A DNA stretch of 26,581 nucleotides. Origin: Anderseniella sp964390445 (GTDB lineage: Bacteria > Pseudomonadota > Alphaproteobacteria > Rhizobiales > Aestuariivirgaceae). Below, one piece after another: positions 1-6,587 of the stretch; position 1 is the first letter of the stretch, and every line of letters begins with the position of its first letter. Where the stretch lies: positions 1-26,581 of the forward strand of contig CAYMJJ010000031.1 of assembly GCA_964390445.1 (NCBI GenBank). Reading direction: 5' to 3'. The notes below the pieces were generated by a model. That model did not search any database. It was not told the origin of the DNA and saw only the letters and a program-made list of their open reading frames with translations. A program made the translations under genes and the position numbers.

Positions 1-173
1 CCGACTCGATCAATGCGCTGGTGGCCAAGCTGAAGACCCAGAAGGGCATCAAGATTGACCACGAGGTGATGCCCGACACCAACCACTTCTTCGAAGGCAA
101 GATCCCCGAACTGACCAAAATCTGCGCCAGCTACCTCGACAAGCGGCTCAAGCAGGACCTCAAGGAGGACTGA
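1..173 (+). CDS. alpha/beta hydrolase, C-terminal fragment (COG2945-like)
   Basis: Only the last 56 residues are in the window; the codon phase starts at base 3 and the stop is TGA at 171-173. The visible peptide contains DSINALVAKLK and then MPDTNHFFEGK, ending RLKQDLKED. A His followed by Phe-Phe-x-Gly near the C-terminus is typical of small alpha/beta hydrolases of the COG2945 type, where this His belongs to the catalytic triad (family knowledge). The nucleophile and acid lie upstream of the window and cannot be checked. The stop overlaps the ATG of the next gene by one base (TGATG), so the two are probably translationally coupled. Parts of this gene recur at 4037-4068 and at 1371-1401. 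The substrate is unknown. Confidence 0.7.
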   Translation, partial: DSINALVAKLKTQKGIKIDHEVMPDTNHFFEGKIPELTKICASYLDKRLKQDLKED

Positions 174-1543
174 TGTCCTCCATCGGCGCGGACACGGATC
201 TTCTTGCCTTCCAGGACTGGACATTTCCGGTGCCGATTGCTTACGGCCCAGGACGGCTTTGCGAAATCGGCGTACGGTGTGCCGGCATGGGCATCCGCAA
301 TCCGCTCATCGTGACCGATCGCGGCAGCCGTAACCTGCCGTTCATTGCCGAACTGCAGGGGCACCTCGCTGAAGCCGGCCTGAGTTGCGCCATGTTTTCC
401 GACATTTCTCCAAACCCGCGTGACGACGAGATCGGGGCCGGACGGGATGCATTCCGAACAGGTGATCACGACGCAATCATCGCGATCGGCGGCGGCAGCG
501 CCATGGACGGCGGCAAGGCGGTTTGCCTGACAGCCAACAACGATGTGGACCTTTGGGCATTCGAGTTCGAGCAAGCAGTGCCAGTAATCGCCCCTGATCA
601 ACCTTTTCCGACACTGATCACCATCCCGACCACCGCCGGAACCGGCGCTGAAACGGAAAGCACGGCGATGGTGACGCACGTCGAAAAAGGAATGAAGTTC
701 TGCATCTGGCACCCGGGCCTGAAACCCTCACTGGCGCTGCTCGACCCTGCCCTAACGGTGGGCTTGCCGGCCAACCTGACGGCGTGGACCGGCGCCGACG
801 CGCTCACCCATGCCATCGAGGCCTATTGCGTGCCGGGCTTTCATCCGCTGTGTGATGGGCTGGCGCTTGAAGGCCTGCACCTGATTGCCCGGTCGTTGCC
901 GGTGGCGGTTCGCGAGCCGGAAAACATGACCGCCCGAGGCGGAATGCTGGTCGGGTCATGCCTGGCCGGCATCGCCTTCCTGAAGGGATTGGGCATGGTG
1001 CATGCGATCTCCCACATGGTCGGCGCAGAGTTCAACACCCAGCACGGGCTGACCAATGCGATCATTCTGCCGGTGGTACTGCGCTACAACCTGCCGGGCA
1101 TGGACGCAAAGGTCCTGCGGATGGCACAGGCGATGCAACTGGACGACACCTCGGTCGAGGGATTCATTGCAGCCGTCGAGCAGTTGCTGGATGACCTGAA
1201 CATCCCGCGCTCGCTCAGCGAAATCGGTGTTCCGTCTGATTGCGTCGAGCGGATCGCGGAAAAATCGCTCAAGGACAGCGCTGCCGGCACCAACCCGCGC
1301 AAGCCCTCACCCGACGACGCACGGACGCTGTTGGAACAGGCTATAGCAGCCGCTCGTGCCAGTTCGACAGGCGGCTTAAGCAGGACCCGCGTGAAGACTG
1401 AGCGCACGGGCCGCATTGCCGGCGCCAAGCGAACTGAACTCTTCGCCGGACAACGTGACGTGCCAGATGTCTTCAGTTCGACGCCTTCATTTCGATCAGC
1501 ATCTTGCGGTGGACTTCACTACCATGCATCCAGTACTGCATGA
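173..1543 (+). CDS. iron-containing alcohol dehydrogenase with an aberrant C-terminal extension
   Basis: Group III Fe-type alcohol dehydrogenase, expected to be an NAD(P)-dependent cytoplasmic enzyme. The nucleotide-binding GGGSAMDGGK lies at about 106-115. Metal ligands fit D209, H213 (DALTH), H277 (GMVHAISH) and H291 (QHGLTN), with spacing as in FucO. The start at 173 is set by AAGGAGG just upstream and the 1-base overlap with the hydrolase stop. The reading frame runs to 456 residues, but the recognisable enzyme ends near residue 401, a normal family length. Codon 402 is TTA (1376-1378), where the homologous scar copy at 4187-4189 has TGA. The extra 55 residues resemble no domain I know, and the frame ends 71 nt inside the 3' end of the convergent tctC-like gene. 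The alcohol substrate cannot be assigned. Confidence 0.9.
   Translation: MSSIGADTDLLAFQDWTFPVPIAYGPGRLCEIGVRCAGMGIRNPLIVTDRGSRNLPFIAELQGHLAEAGLSCAMFSDISPNPRDDEIGAGRDAFRTGDHDAIIAIGGGSAMDGGKAVCLTANNDVDLWAFEFEQAVPVIAPDQPFPTLITIPTTAGTGAETESTAMVTHVEKGMKFCIWHPGLKPSLALLDPALTVGLPANLTAWTGADALTHAIEAYCVPGFHPLCDGLALEGLHLIARSLPVAVREPENMTARGGMLVGSCLAGIAFLKGLGMVHAISHMVGAEFNTQHGLTNAIILPVVLRYNLPGMDAKVLRMAQAMQLDDTSVEGFIAAVEQLLDDLNIPRSLSEIGVPSDCVERIAEKSLKDSAAGTNPRKPSPDDARTLLEQAIAAARASSTGGLSRTRVKTERTGRIAGAKRTELFAGQRDVPDVFSSTPSFRSASCGGLHYHASSTA
1371..1401 (+). repeat. captured hydrolase 3' tail at the end of the dehydrogenase gene
   Basis: These 31 bases match the 3' end of the hydrolase gene (143-173) at 24 of 31 positions. 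Read in the hydrolase frame they encode RLKQDPRED and then TGA, against RLKQDLKED and then TGA in the hydrolase. The dehydrogenase reads through this segment in another frame, so the hydrolase TGA does not stop it. GCGGCT is present both in the dehydrogenase tail and in the hydrolase tail, giving a plausible microhomology join. It looks like a recombination that replaced the dehydrogenase stop with the tail of a diverged hydrolase copy (inference). Confidence 0.6.
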
Positions 1544-2459
1544 GGCCATCGCCGGTCGCGAACTCGCCGCGCAGGCTATTGCTGTTCATGTAGTCCTGCC
1601 ACTCCTTCGACTCGTACACAGCCTGGAAAAGCTGGCTGTAGAACTCGCCAGCTTCCGGATCCATGCCGGGTGGGCCGACGATTGAACGCTGCATGAAGTA
1701 GGCAAGGTCGCGCCCCTTTTCTGCGAAGGTGGGCACATCGGGATATTGCTCCAGCCGCTCCGGTGTAAAGGCGGCAATCGGCACCGACTTACCCTCCCGG
1801 TAGAAGTCATCCTGTTCGGAGGGATTGTTCACGGTGGAGTTGGCCTTCATCTCGACCAGTTCGCGCGCCACGTCGCCGCCGCCCTTGAACGCCCGGTACT
1901 CCATGCGCAGGCCGAACTCATGGTTCATCAGGTTGGTAAGCAGGTTGTCCTCACCGCTCTTGCCGGTGCCGGCCATGACCCAGTTGGTGCCCTGGTCCTT
2001 TGCCAGTTCGAGGAACTGCTCAAGGCTGGTAATGCCGCTGTCCCTGGCGACCCACAACATGAAGATGTCTTCAGCCATGCGGGCAATGGGGGTGAACTTG
2101 CTGATGTCGATGTCCAGGTCAGGCTGCGTCAGTGGCGTGGTGTAGAAGCTGTTGAGCGTCACCATGACGACATGCGGATTGCCATTGTTCTGCTTGAGGA
2201 ACGTCAGCGCCTCACCCCCGGAACCACCTGCCATATTGACCGGTTCGAACGGCACGGGAGAGAGACCTTCGTCTTCTATGATCTTGGCGAACATGCGGGC
2301 CATCTTGTCGGCCCCGCCACCCTTGCCAGCCATGATGACCAGTTTCACCGGCTCACTGGGATACCACTGTGCGGCAGCGCGTGCCGAAATCAGTGACAGG
2401 GACACGAGTGCCGCAAGGGCAAGCAGGTTCATACGGCAAATGATTGTTGCTACGGACAT
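1473..2459 (-). CDS. tripartite tricarboxylate transporter substrate-binding protein (TctC/Bug family)
   Basis: A 328-residue protein with an N-terminal export signal (hydrophobic MNLLALAALVSLSLISARA, then AAAQ) and a mature start YPSEPVKLVIMAGKGGGADKMAR, the hallmark of the Bug/TctC periplasmic binding-protein family. These proteins bind carboxylates or related small molecules for TctAB-type secondary transporters (family knowledge). An internal ATG at 2432, directly before the hydrophobic core, is an alternative start; the outer ATG has a GAAG-type ribosome site nearby. No TctA or TctB membrane gene is visible. It lies 63 nt downstream of a TAXI-type binding protein on the same strand, so the two are likely cotranscribed. 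The ligand cannot be told from sequence. Confidence 0.85.
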   Translation of the reverse strand: MSVATIICRMNLLALAALVSLSLISARAAAQWYPSEPVKLVIMAGKGGGADKMARMFAKIIEDEGLSPVPFEPVNMAGGSGGEALTFLKQNNGNPHVVMVTLNSFYTTPLTQPDLDIDISKFTPIARMAEDIFMLWVARDSGITSLEQFLELAKDQGTNWVMAGTGKSGEDNLLTNLMNHEFGLRMEYRAFKGGGDVARELVEMKANSTVNNPSEQDDFYREGKSVPIAAFTPERLEQYPDVPTFAEKGRDLAYFMQRSIVGPPGMDPEAGEFYSQLFQAVYESKEWQDYMNSNSLRGEFATGDGLMQYWMHGSEVHRKMLIEMKASN

Positions 2460-2522
2460 GGTGTTCTTCGTGATTCTGGAGCTGGCGGGTGTGCCGGCAA
2501 GGGTGAACTGGCGAATGGCAGG

Positions 2523-3674
2523 CTACTGTTGAACAGGCTGGGTCTTGACCCATTCCTGGAAGCCGATGAACAGCTTCTCGGCGTCCGCTTTCGAGATTTC
2601 ACCTGTAAGCTGGATATTAGCTTCCGTTAAGTACGCGTTCAGGGCCGCACGAAGGTCGCCCGGGCTGCACTGTCGCGGGGCAGCGGCCAGGGGGCCGAGC
2701 CTTGCGACCGCCTGGGTTGCAGCGTCAATGCGCTTCCAGTTCGGCAAGCGGGCCGACAGGTTGATCTCACGCCACTTCGGATGGTTGGCTGAACCCGCCA
2801 GTTCCCCGACGTTAGAGAACATCTGGTTGATGAAGGTCGCGACTTTCTTGTAGCGGCTGGTGTCCTGTTTCCAGTTAAAGGCAACCAGGACATTCTGGGT
2901 GGCGATCGTGTCGATGGTTTCGCCTTCCGGCACGAGACCGGGGTAGTCTGTGGCGTTCAGCGTCGCGGGCAAATAGCTCGTCATGGCATTGACATCGTAC
3001 TTCACCGGCAGCAGTCGCAGCTTTGCGTCGCCAAGCCCCTCAAGGGCACGCAGCGGCTTGCCTGACACCATGACCACGGCGTCGAGATCGCCCTGCTTCA
3101 GCAGCATCATGGCGGTGGGATAGTCGGCATGTACGGGTTCATATGAAACGTTTGCCGTCTGGAAAATGGCCTGTGCGGAGTAATCGCCGCTGGCACCACG
3201 AGGACCAACTCCAACCTTCCTGCCCGCCAGGCTGGTAATGTCCGTCGCATCCTGACGTGCAACAATGTGCACTTCCTCATTGAACAGCTTGGTCACGTAG
3301 GCAATGCGCCGGTCAAGGTTCGGGAATACGTTCTCGGCCTTTACCCGCTCCAGTGTGTCCAGGGACACGATGGTGAGATCGATGTCACGCAGGTAGAGCA
3401 GGTCGGAAATGTTGTCCACGCCGCCCTGGCCGGCAATCGGGATAAGCCGCAGGCCATTCTTGCGCGCCAGCAGGTTGGACATGTCCGCGGCCACCCTCAG
3501 TGACGTGCTGCTGATGTCGCCTACGATGATCCTGATGGAGCTGTCCGCCGACTGCTGGCGCAGCTTCCACTCGCTGGCGTCAGTGGTCTGCGCAGCTGCG
3601 GAATTGCCGTAAATCGTGGGTAGAAGAACAAGACCGAGGACCGGAAGGATCGCCCTCGCAAATCGTGCCGCCAT
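2523..3674 (-). CDS. TRAP transporter solute-binding protein, TAXI family
   Basis: About 383 residues from the ATG at 3674, chosen over an in-frame ATG at 3725 because AGAAAGG lies 7 nt upstream of it and a signal peptide (MAARFARAILPVLGLVLLPTIYGNSAAAQ) begins there. The mature part shows TAXI-family features: IRIIVGDISSTSLRVAADM, IAGQGGVDNISDLLYLRDIDLTIV, a GRKVGVGPRGASGDYSAQ segment and QGDLDAVVMVSGKP. TAXI proteins are periplasmic binding subunits that normally feed a fused DctQM membrane protein (family knowledge). None is present here. It is first in a probable two-gene unit with the TctC-like gene. Two binding proteins from different transporter families side by side, without membrane subunits, is unusual. 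Confidence 0.85.
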   Translation of the reverse strand: MAARFARAILPVLGLVLLPTIYGNSAAAQTTDASEWKLRQQSADSSIRIIVGDISSTSLRVAADMSNLLARKNGLRLIPIAGQGGVDNISDLLYLRDIDLTIVSLDTLERVKAENVFPNLDRRIAYVTKLFNEEVHIVARQDATDITSLAGRKVGVGPRGASGDYSAQAIFQTANVSYEPVHADYPTAMMLLKQGDLDAVVMVSGKPLRALEGLGDAKLRLLPVKYDVNAMTSYLPATLNATDYPGLVPEGETIDTIATQNVLVAFNWKQDTSRYKKVATFINQMFSNVGELAGSANHPKWREINLSARLPNWKRIDAATQAVARLGPLAAAPRQCSPGDLRAALNAYLTEANIQLTGEISKADAEKLFIGFQEWVKTQPVQQ

Positions 3675-4029
3675 GACAGACCTTTCTGCCGGTGCACATA
3701 ACAGCAGCAGATGCGCCTTTTCCAAAGGCAGGCATTCGCTGGGTTTGACACCGGTACATATCCAATCATGCCGTCACGTGGAACAATTGCGGCTAATTGT
3801 GTTTTCAGTTCGCATGACCCGCGACCAAAGCGCGGCGAAAGAAGGGTAACAATGCGATGTAGTTAACCAGTTTGATCCCTCAGTGCTCAGCGGCTTGATC
3901 TCTGAGACATCCGCCCGAACTTTCTGCATTCTCCATGCCGTAGTTGGTTTGCAGGTTCATCAATCAGGCAGGCAGGTTCTTGCAACCGCACATGCCGGTG
4001 TTGCCCTTGACAAGCCGCAGTGACACCCG
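3675..4029. other. intergenic region upstream of the TAXI gene
   Basis: About 355 bases with no gene I can support. It must contain the promoter of the leftward TAXI-tctC pair, with the ribosome site AGAAAGG next to the TAXI start, but I could not pick a convincing -35/-10 pair. A weak GGTAAC...GTTAACC dyad lies near 3846-3869. The stretch is less GC-rich than its surroundings and leads directly into the scar at 4030. The upstream flank of the scar may hold further degraded hydrolase sequence, but the matching part lies outside the window and cannot be compared. Confidence 0.4.
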
Positions 4030-4189
4030 CCGAGCCGATCGATGCGCTGGTGGCCAAGCTGAAGACCCGGAAAAATCGCTCAAGGACAGCGCAGCCGGCA
4101 CCAACCCGCGCAAGTCCTCACCCGGCGACGCACGGACGCTGGAGGAACAGGCTATAGCAGCCGCTCGGGCTAGCCCGACAGGCGGCTGA
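4030..4189 (+). pseudogene. chimeric remnant of a second hydrolase-dehydrogenase copy
   Basis: Bases 4037-4068 match 8-39 of the hydrolase gene with one mismatch, and the preceding seven bases match with two more. The sequence then jumps: 4069-4189 matches 1258-1378 of the dehydrogenase gene at 111 of 121 positions. The copy therefore has an internal deletion equivalent to bases 40-1257 (1218 bp). The hydrolase and dehydrogenase parts are joined out of frame, so no functional protein is expected, although an 81-codon frame spans it. The dehydrogenase part ends in TGA at 4187-4189, exactly where the intact gene has TTA, which indicates the ancestral stop. Confidence 0.85.
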
Positions 4190-4215
4190 AGAGGTTCCTC
4201 GCCCCTCGTCTTCAG
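4186..4215. terminator. inverted repeat between converging ends (possible weak bidirectional terminator)
   Basis: CTGAAGA (4186-4192) is the exact reverse complement of TCTTCAG (4209-4215), with 16 bases between. The arms overlap the TGA of the scar and the stop of the rhodanese gene. There is no T tract, so terminator activity is uncertain. Confidence 0.3.
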
Positions 4216-4799
4216 GTGCCGGGGCGCAGCTGGATCTTCTCGGGGTTCAGTTCATAGCCCCAGGGAAGTTGCGAGTTCTTCCAGCCGTTCTTCGTACGCC
4301 AGGGCCCGTTCGGATTGTCCTTGGCAACGCTGCCTTCAAAGCCGTCGACAACGACGTAGACAGCCTTCAGGCCGAGGTCCTCAAGAGCCTTGGCAGAAGG
4401 CGCGCCGCGTTCGCCGCCTGACCGGCACATCAGGATGACCGGCGTGGACTTGTCCAGCCCGCGATCTTCCAGCGCCTTGGCCACGCCTGCCGCGAAATCC
4501 TTGTTGATCTCCATGGCCAGCACAGGCTTGTTAGGGTGCCACTTCGACGGGTTGACCTGCATGTAGGGCACGTTCACGTCGACCACGTCGGTGAAGCCGG
4601 TGAACATCATCTCGACAGGTTCGCGCACGTCGATGAACAGCACCTTGTCACCTTCGGCCTGCTTCATGTCGAAGGCTTCCTTCGCAGTGAGGTACAGCCC
4701 CCACGAGGTCTGCCGGTCGGGATTTTCGGGTGCAGGAGCCGCCACAGCAGGGGTCGCGAGCAACAGGCTGATGCCCAGCACAAATGCGTGTTTCCACAT
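4212..4799 (-). CDS. exported rhodanese-domain protein
   Basis: A 195-residue protein with a clear signal peptide (hydrophobic FVLGISLLLATPAVAAPA), so probably periplasmic. A single rhodanese domain spans about 34-160: FIDVREPVE at 55-63 (the conserved D-R-E), then the active-site loop CRSGGER at 125-131 with catalytic Cys125 present. Rhodaneses carry a persulfide on this Cys and transfer sulfur between donors and acceptors (family knowledge). The C-terminal tail after the domain (NPNGPWRTKNGWKNSQLPWGYEL) is Trp/Gly-rich and of unknown role. The start has GAGGAG upstream and lies 12 nt after the stop of the DsrE-like gene, so the two form an operon. This points to periplasmic sulfur handling; the acceptor is unknown. 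Confidence 0.88.
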   Translation of the reverse strand: MWKHAFVLGISLLLATPAVAAPAPENPDRQTSWGLYLTAKEAFDMKQAEGDKVLFIDVREPVEMMFTGFTDVVDVNVPYMQVNPSKWHPNKPVLAMEINKDFAAGVAKALEDRGLDKSTPVILMCRSGGERGAPSAKALEDLGLKAVYVVVDGFEGSVAKDNPNGPWRTKNGWKNSQLPWGYELNPEKIQLRPGT

Positions 4800-4811
4800 C
4801 GGTCTATCTCC

Positions 4812-5243
4812 TCAAAATGACAGCAGTCGGGTGTTGTCTGCGAGCAGGCGGCCCGCCATTTCATCGGGCTTGGCCGGCGCGATGCCATCGAGCAGTGCGT
4901 CTTGGCCAACCCCCTTGTTGGGCAGGTAGATGGCGCACACCTCAACGGTGCCGCCGCTCGACATGATCTTCTGCATCAGGCCCTGCGGGCTCATGCCCTT
5001 GGGCTTTTGCGGTGCAGTCGCGGATGCAGGCGCGTCCTTGAGAGCCAGATCACCGGCGGCCCCGCACAACAGGATGTGAATCTTCGAGCCCTGCTGCATG
5101 GCCTGCATGGACAACACCATGCTCATCAACTGTGCCTGTGCATCGTCTGCGGTCAGAACGGTGACCAGGTTGGGCTTGTCGGCTGCCTGGGCGGAGGTAG
5201 CCAGCAGCGCTGCAAAAAGGCCGGACAGAACAGTGCGTTTCAT
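4812..5243 (-). CDS. exported DsrE-like sulfur-relay protein
   Basis: A 143-residue protein with a signal peptide (LSGLFAALLATSAQAADK), then a small alpha/beta DsrE/DsrF-like domain: VTVLTADDAQAQLMSMVLSM, KIHILLCGAAGDLAL (Cys60) and GGTVEVCAIYLPNKG (Cys103 just before YLPN). In DsrE-type proteins a Cys at the second position carries sulfur (family knowledge). A Lys/Pro/Ala-rich stretch (about 68-84) precedes it. It is first in an operon with the exported rhodanese and is transcribed away from an Rrf2 regulator. Two exported sulfur-transfer domains together suggest they act on each other in the periplasm (inference). A candidate -10 (TATAAC, 5266-5261 on the minus strand) and an operator-like dyad lie upstream. 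Confidence 0.8.
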   Translation of the reverse strand: MKRTVLSGLFAALLATSAQAADKPNLVTVLTADDAQAQLMSMVLSMQAMQQGSKIHILLCGAAGDLALKDAPASATAPQKPKGMSPQGLMQKIMSSGGTVEVCAIYLPNKGVGQDALLDGIAPAKPDEMAGRLLADNTRLLSF

Positions 5244-5267
5244 CGTCGAGTTCCCTATCTGTTATAC

Positions 5268-5289
5268 ACATCTTAATTCATGAATATGT
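5268..5289. promoter_or_regulatory. imperfect palindrome, candidate Rrf2/NsrR operator
   Basis: In the gap between the divergent DsrE-like and Rrf2 genes, the outer arms read ACATcTT and AATATGT around an AATTCATGAAT core. The 22-base dyad matches its own reverse complement at roughly three quarters of positions. The AT-rich AANATG-type layout resembles NsrR sites (family knowledge). It lies just upstream of the TATAAC -10 of the leftward gene and upstream of the rightward promoter, so a bound regulator could affect both. Confidence 0.45.
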
Positions 5290-5302
5290 TTACCCTCGCG
5301 CA

Positions 5303-5330
5303 TTGCCAAAAGCAATACTGTAGATATAAC
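5303..5330 (+). promoter_or_regulatory. sigma70-like promoter for the Rrf2 gene
   Basis: TTGCCA (5303-5308) and TATAAC (5325-5330) are separated by 16 bases. The expected transcription start near 5337 would leave a leader of about 20 nt before the ATG at 5358, with GGAGAG as ribosome site. Confidence 0.5.
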
Positions 5331-5357
5331 TTTTTGTCGCATGCGGAGAGAACAACC

Positions 5358-5834
5358 ATGAAACTGACCAGCTACACCAACTATGCCCTGCGTTCGCTGC
5401 AACTGGCGGCGCTACGCTCGCCTGACCTGGTGCGGGTCGATGACGTGGTGGCGGTGCACCGCCTGTCGCGGCCGCACATCGTCAAGATCGTGCATGAACT
5501 GGGCAAGGCGGGGTTTGTGGAAACAGTGCGCGGGCGCAACGGCGGCTTCCGGCTGGCGCGTCCGGCGCACGAGATCATCGTAGGCGACGTGGTGCGGATC
5601 ACTGAAGGAAACCTCGAAGTGGTCGAATGCTTCAACCCCGACACCAACACCTGCCCGCTGATCGGCGTCTGCAAGCTGTCCAGCGCAATCAAGCGCGCCA
5701 CGCGCGCGTTCATGCAGGTGCTGGATGAAGTTAGCCTGGCCGACATTGCGTCAAACCGCAGCGAGTTGCTGAGGCGTCTTGAGCCGGAAACCGCATCGCT
5801 GGGCGACAGGCTGTCACCTGTCCCGGCTGATTGA
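5358..5834 (+). CDS. Rrf2 family transcriptional regulator (NsrR-like)
   Basis: A 158-residue regulator. The start at 5358 is chosen over an upstream in-frame ATG (5280) because MKLTSYTNYALRSL is the standard Rrf2 N-terminus and GGAGAG lies just upstream. A winged helix covers about 1-68 with the wing GRNGGFRLA at 59-67. Three cysteines, C91, C99 and C105 (ECFNPDTNTC then GVCKL), are spaced C-x7-C-x5-C, the NsrR type of Fe-S ligand layout (family knowledge). It would therefore sense nitric oxide or cluster status; IscR/CymR-like roles cannot be excluded. It is divergent from the DsrE-rhodanese operon, with an operator-like palindrome between, so it probably controls that operon and itself. 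Its 3' end overlaps the convergent membrane-protein gene by 21 nt. Confidence 0.88.
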   Translation: MKLTSYTNYALRSLQLAALRSPDLVRVDDVVAVHRLSRPHIVKIVHELGKAGFVETVRGRNGGFRLARPAHEIIVGDVVRITEGNLEVVECFNPDTNTCPLIGVCKLSSAIKRATRAFMQVLDEVSLADIASNRSELLRRLEPETASLGDRLSPVPAD

Positions 5835-6263
5835 CGCAAGGCAGGTGGCGATGAAAGCTGCAAACACCAGCAGCGCACTTGCAGCGTGACCGTATTCCCA
5901 GTGCCTGCGCAACAGCTCCCAGTTTTCCGGCTTGGTCGTCCAGTTGGCCGTCTGCTGGTTGCCTGGCAATACCCATGTGAAGAACACGGCCAGGCTGGTC
6001 GCGATCAGTCCAGCAGCAATTCCAGCATGAATTGCGCGCCAGTCCGCGCGGCGCCAGTACACGATCATCAGCGCCAGGTTGGCAAGGATGGCCGCGAAAA
6101 TCGGCAGGCCGAACATCGACCACCCGGCGTAAATCGATTGCACGGTGAAGTACGCGTCACGTGCCAGGTCGATCTTGCCGGGCAGTTCGAACAGGTGGGC
6201 AGCGCTGGGCACGAGCGCGACAGCCGTGAGCACAATGGCAAGCAGCTTGAGCACGACGATCAT
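5814..6263 (-). CDS. DUF1772-like four-helix membrane protein
   Basis: A 149-residue protein with four hydrophobic segments (about 2-21, 45-68, 79-100 and 126-145). The pattern HLFELPGKI, YFTVQSIYAGW and NWTTKPENWELLRRHWEYGHA resembles the DUF1772/anthrone-oxygenase-like family, whose members have a conserved N-x-T...W...W-E-x-x-H motif; I assign this from memory of the pattern only. The start has GAGGTGAGG immediately upstream. It follows the stop of a 66-residue two-helix protein by 3 nt, so the two are an operon. Its 3' end overlaps the Rrf2 gene on the other strand. No reaction can be assigned. Confidence 0.6.
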   Translation of the reverse strand: MIVVLKLLAIVLTAVALVPSAAHLFELPGKIDLARDAYFTVQSIYAGWSMFGLPIFAAILANLALMIVYWRRADWRAIHAGIAAGLIATSLAVFFTWVLPGNQQTANWTTKPENWELLRRHWEYGHAASALLVFAAFIATCLASISRDR

Positions 6264-6266
6264 GCC

Positions 6267-6470
6267 TCACCTCACCTCGACCGGAACTGACGCCCAGGAT
6301 GTTGCCAGCGCGGTAATGATCAGCGCGGCAATGGCCGATACGGCACCAGCAATGGCTGCACTGGTAAGCGTGCGCCACGGATGCATCACGCGGGCCGCCG
6401 ACCACAGCAGGAACAGGCCAGTGAACACACTGAAGAATATGACGATGGGGTCTGTCAGGAGTGCCGTCAT
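6267..6470 (-). CDS. small two-helix membrane protein, unknown function
   Basis: A 66-residue protein starting MTALLTDPIVIFF, chosen over a longer frame from 6515 because GGAGGAG lies 7 nt before this ATG. It has two hydrophobic helices (about 8-27 and 36-57) separated by ARVMHPWRT, with few charges. I do not recognise a family. It is tightly followed (3 nt) by the DUF1772-like gene, so the two are probably made together and may form one membrane complex (inference). The ribosome site is fused to one arm of an inverted repeat (6481-6506), which could limit its translation. Confidence 0.65.
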   Translation of the reverse strand: MTALLTDPIVIFFSVFTGLFLLWSAARVMHPWRTLTSAAIAGAVSAIAALIITALATSWASVPVEVR

Positions 6471-6480
6471 GGCGAAACTC

Positions 6481-6506
6481 CTCCTATCAACCGTATCGGA
6501 TAGGAG
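6481..6506 (-). promoter_or_regulatory. inverted repeat overlapping the ribosome site of the small membrane-protein gene
   Basis: CTCCTATC (6481-6488) and GATAGGAG (6499-6506) are perfect 8-base arms with a 10-base spacer. In the leftward transcript the downstream arm runs straight into GGAGGAG, so a folded hairpin would hide the Shine-Dalgarno. It could equally be a DNA operator. Confidence 0.5.
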
Positions 6507-6587
6507 AAAACGCACGGTTGCGCCTGAGGTTCCTGTCCAGCATTCGTGGTTGGTCAGCAGGTTTCATCCAGCAGGCAGGCGTTGGGT

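Noticed and set aside
3944..4189. An 81-codon open frame through the duplication scar
   Set aside because: It reads the hydrolase part in the wrong frame and only the last 40 or so residues match the dehydrogenase; it is a pseudogene remnant.
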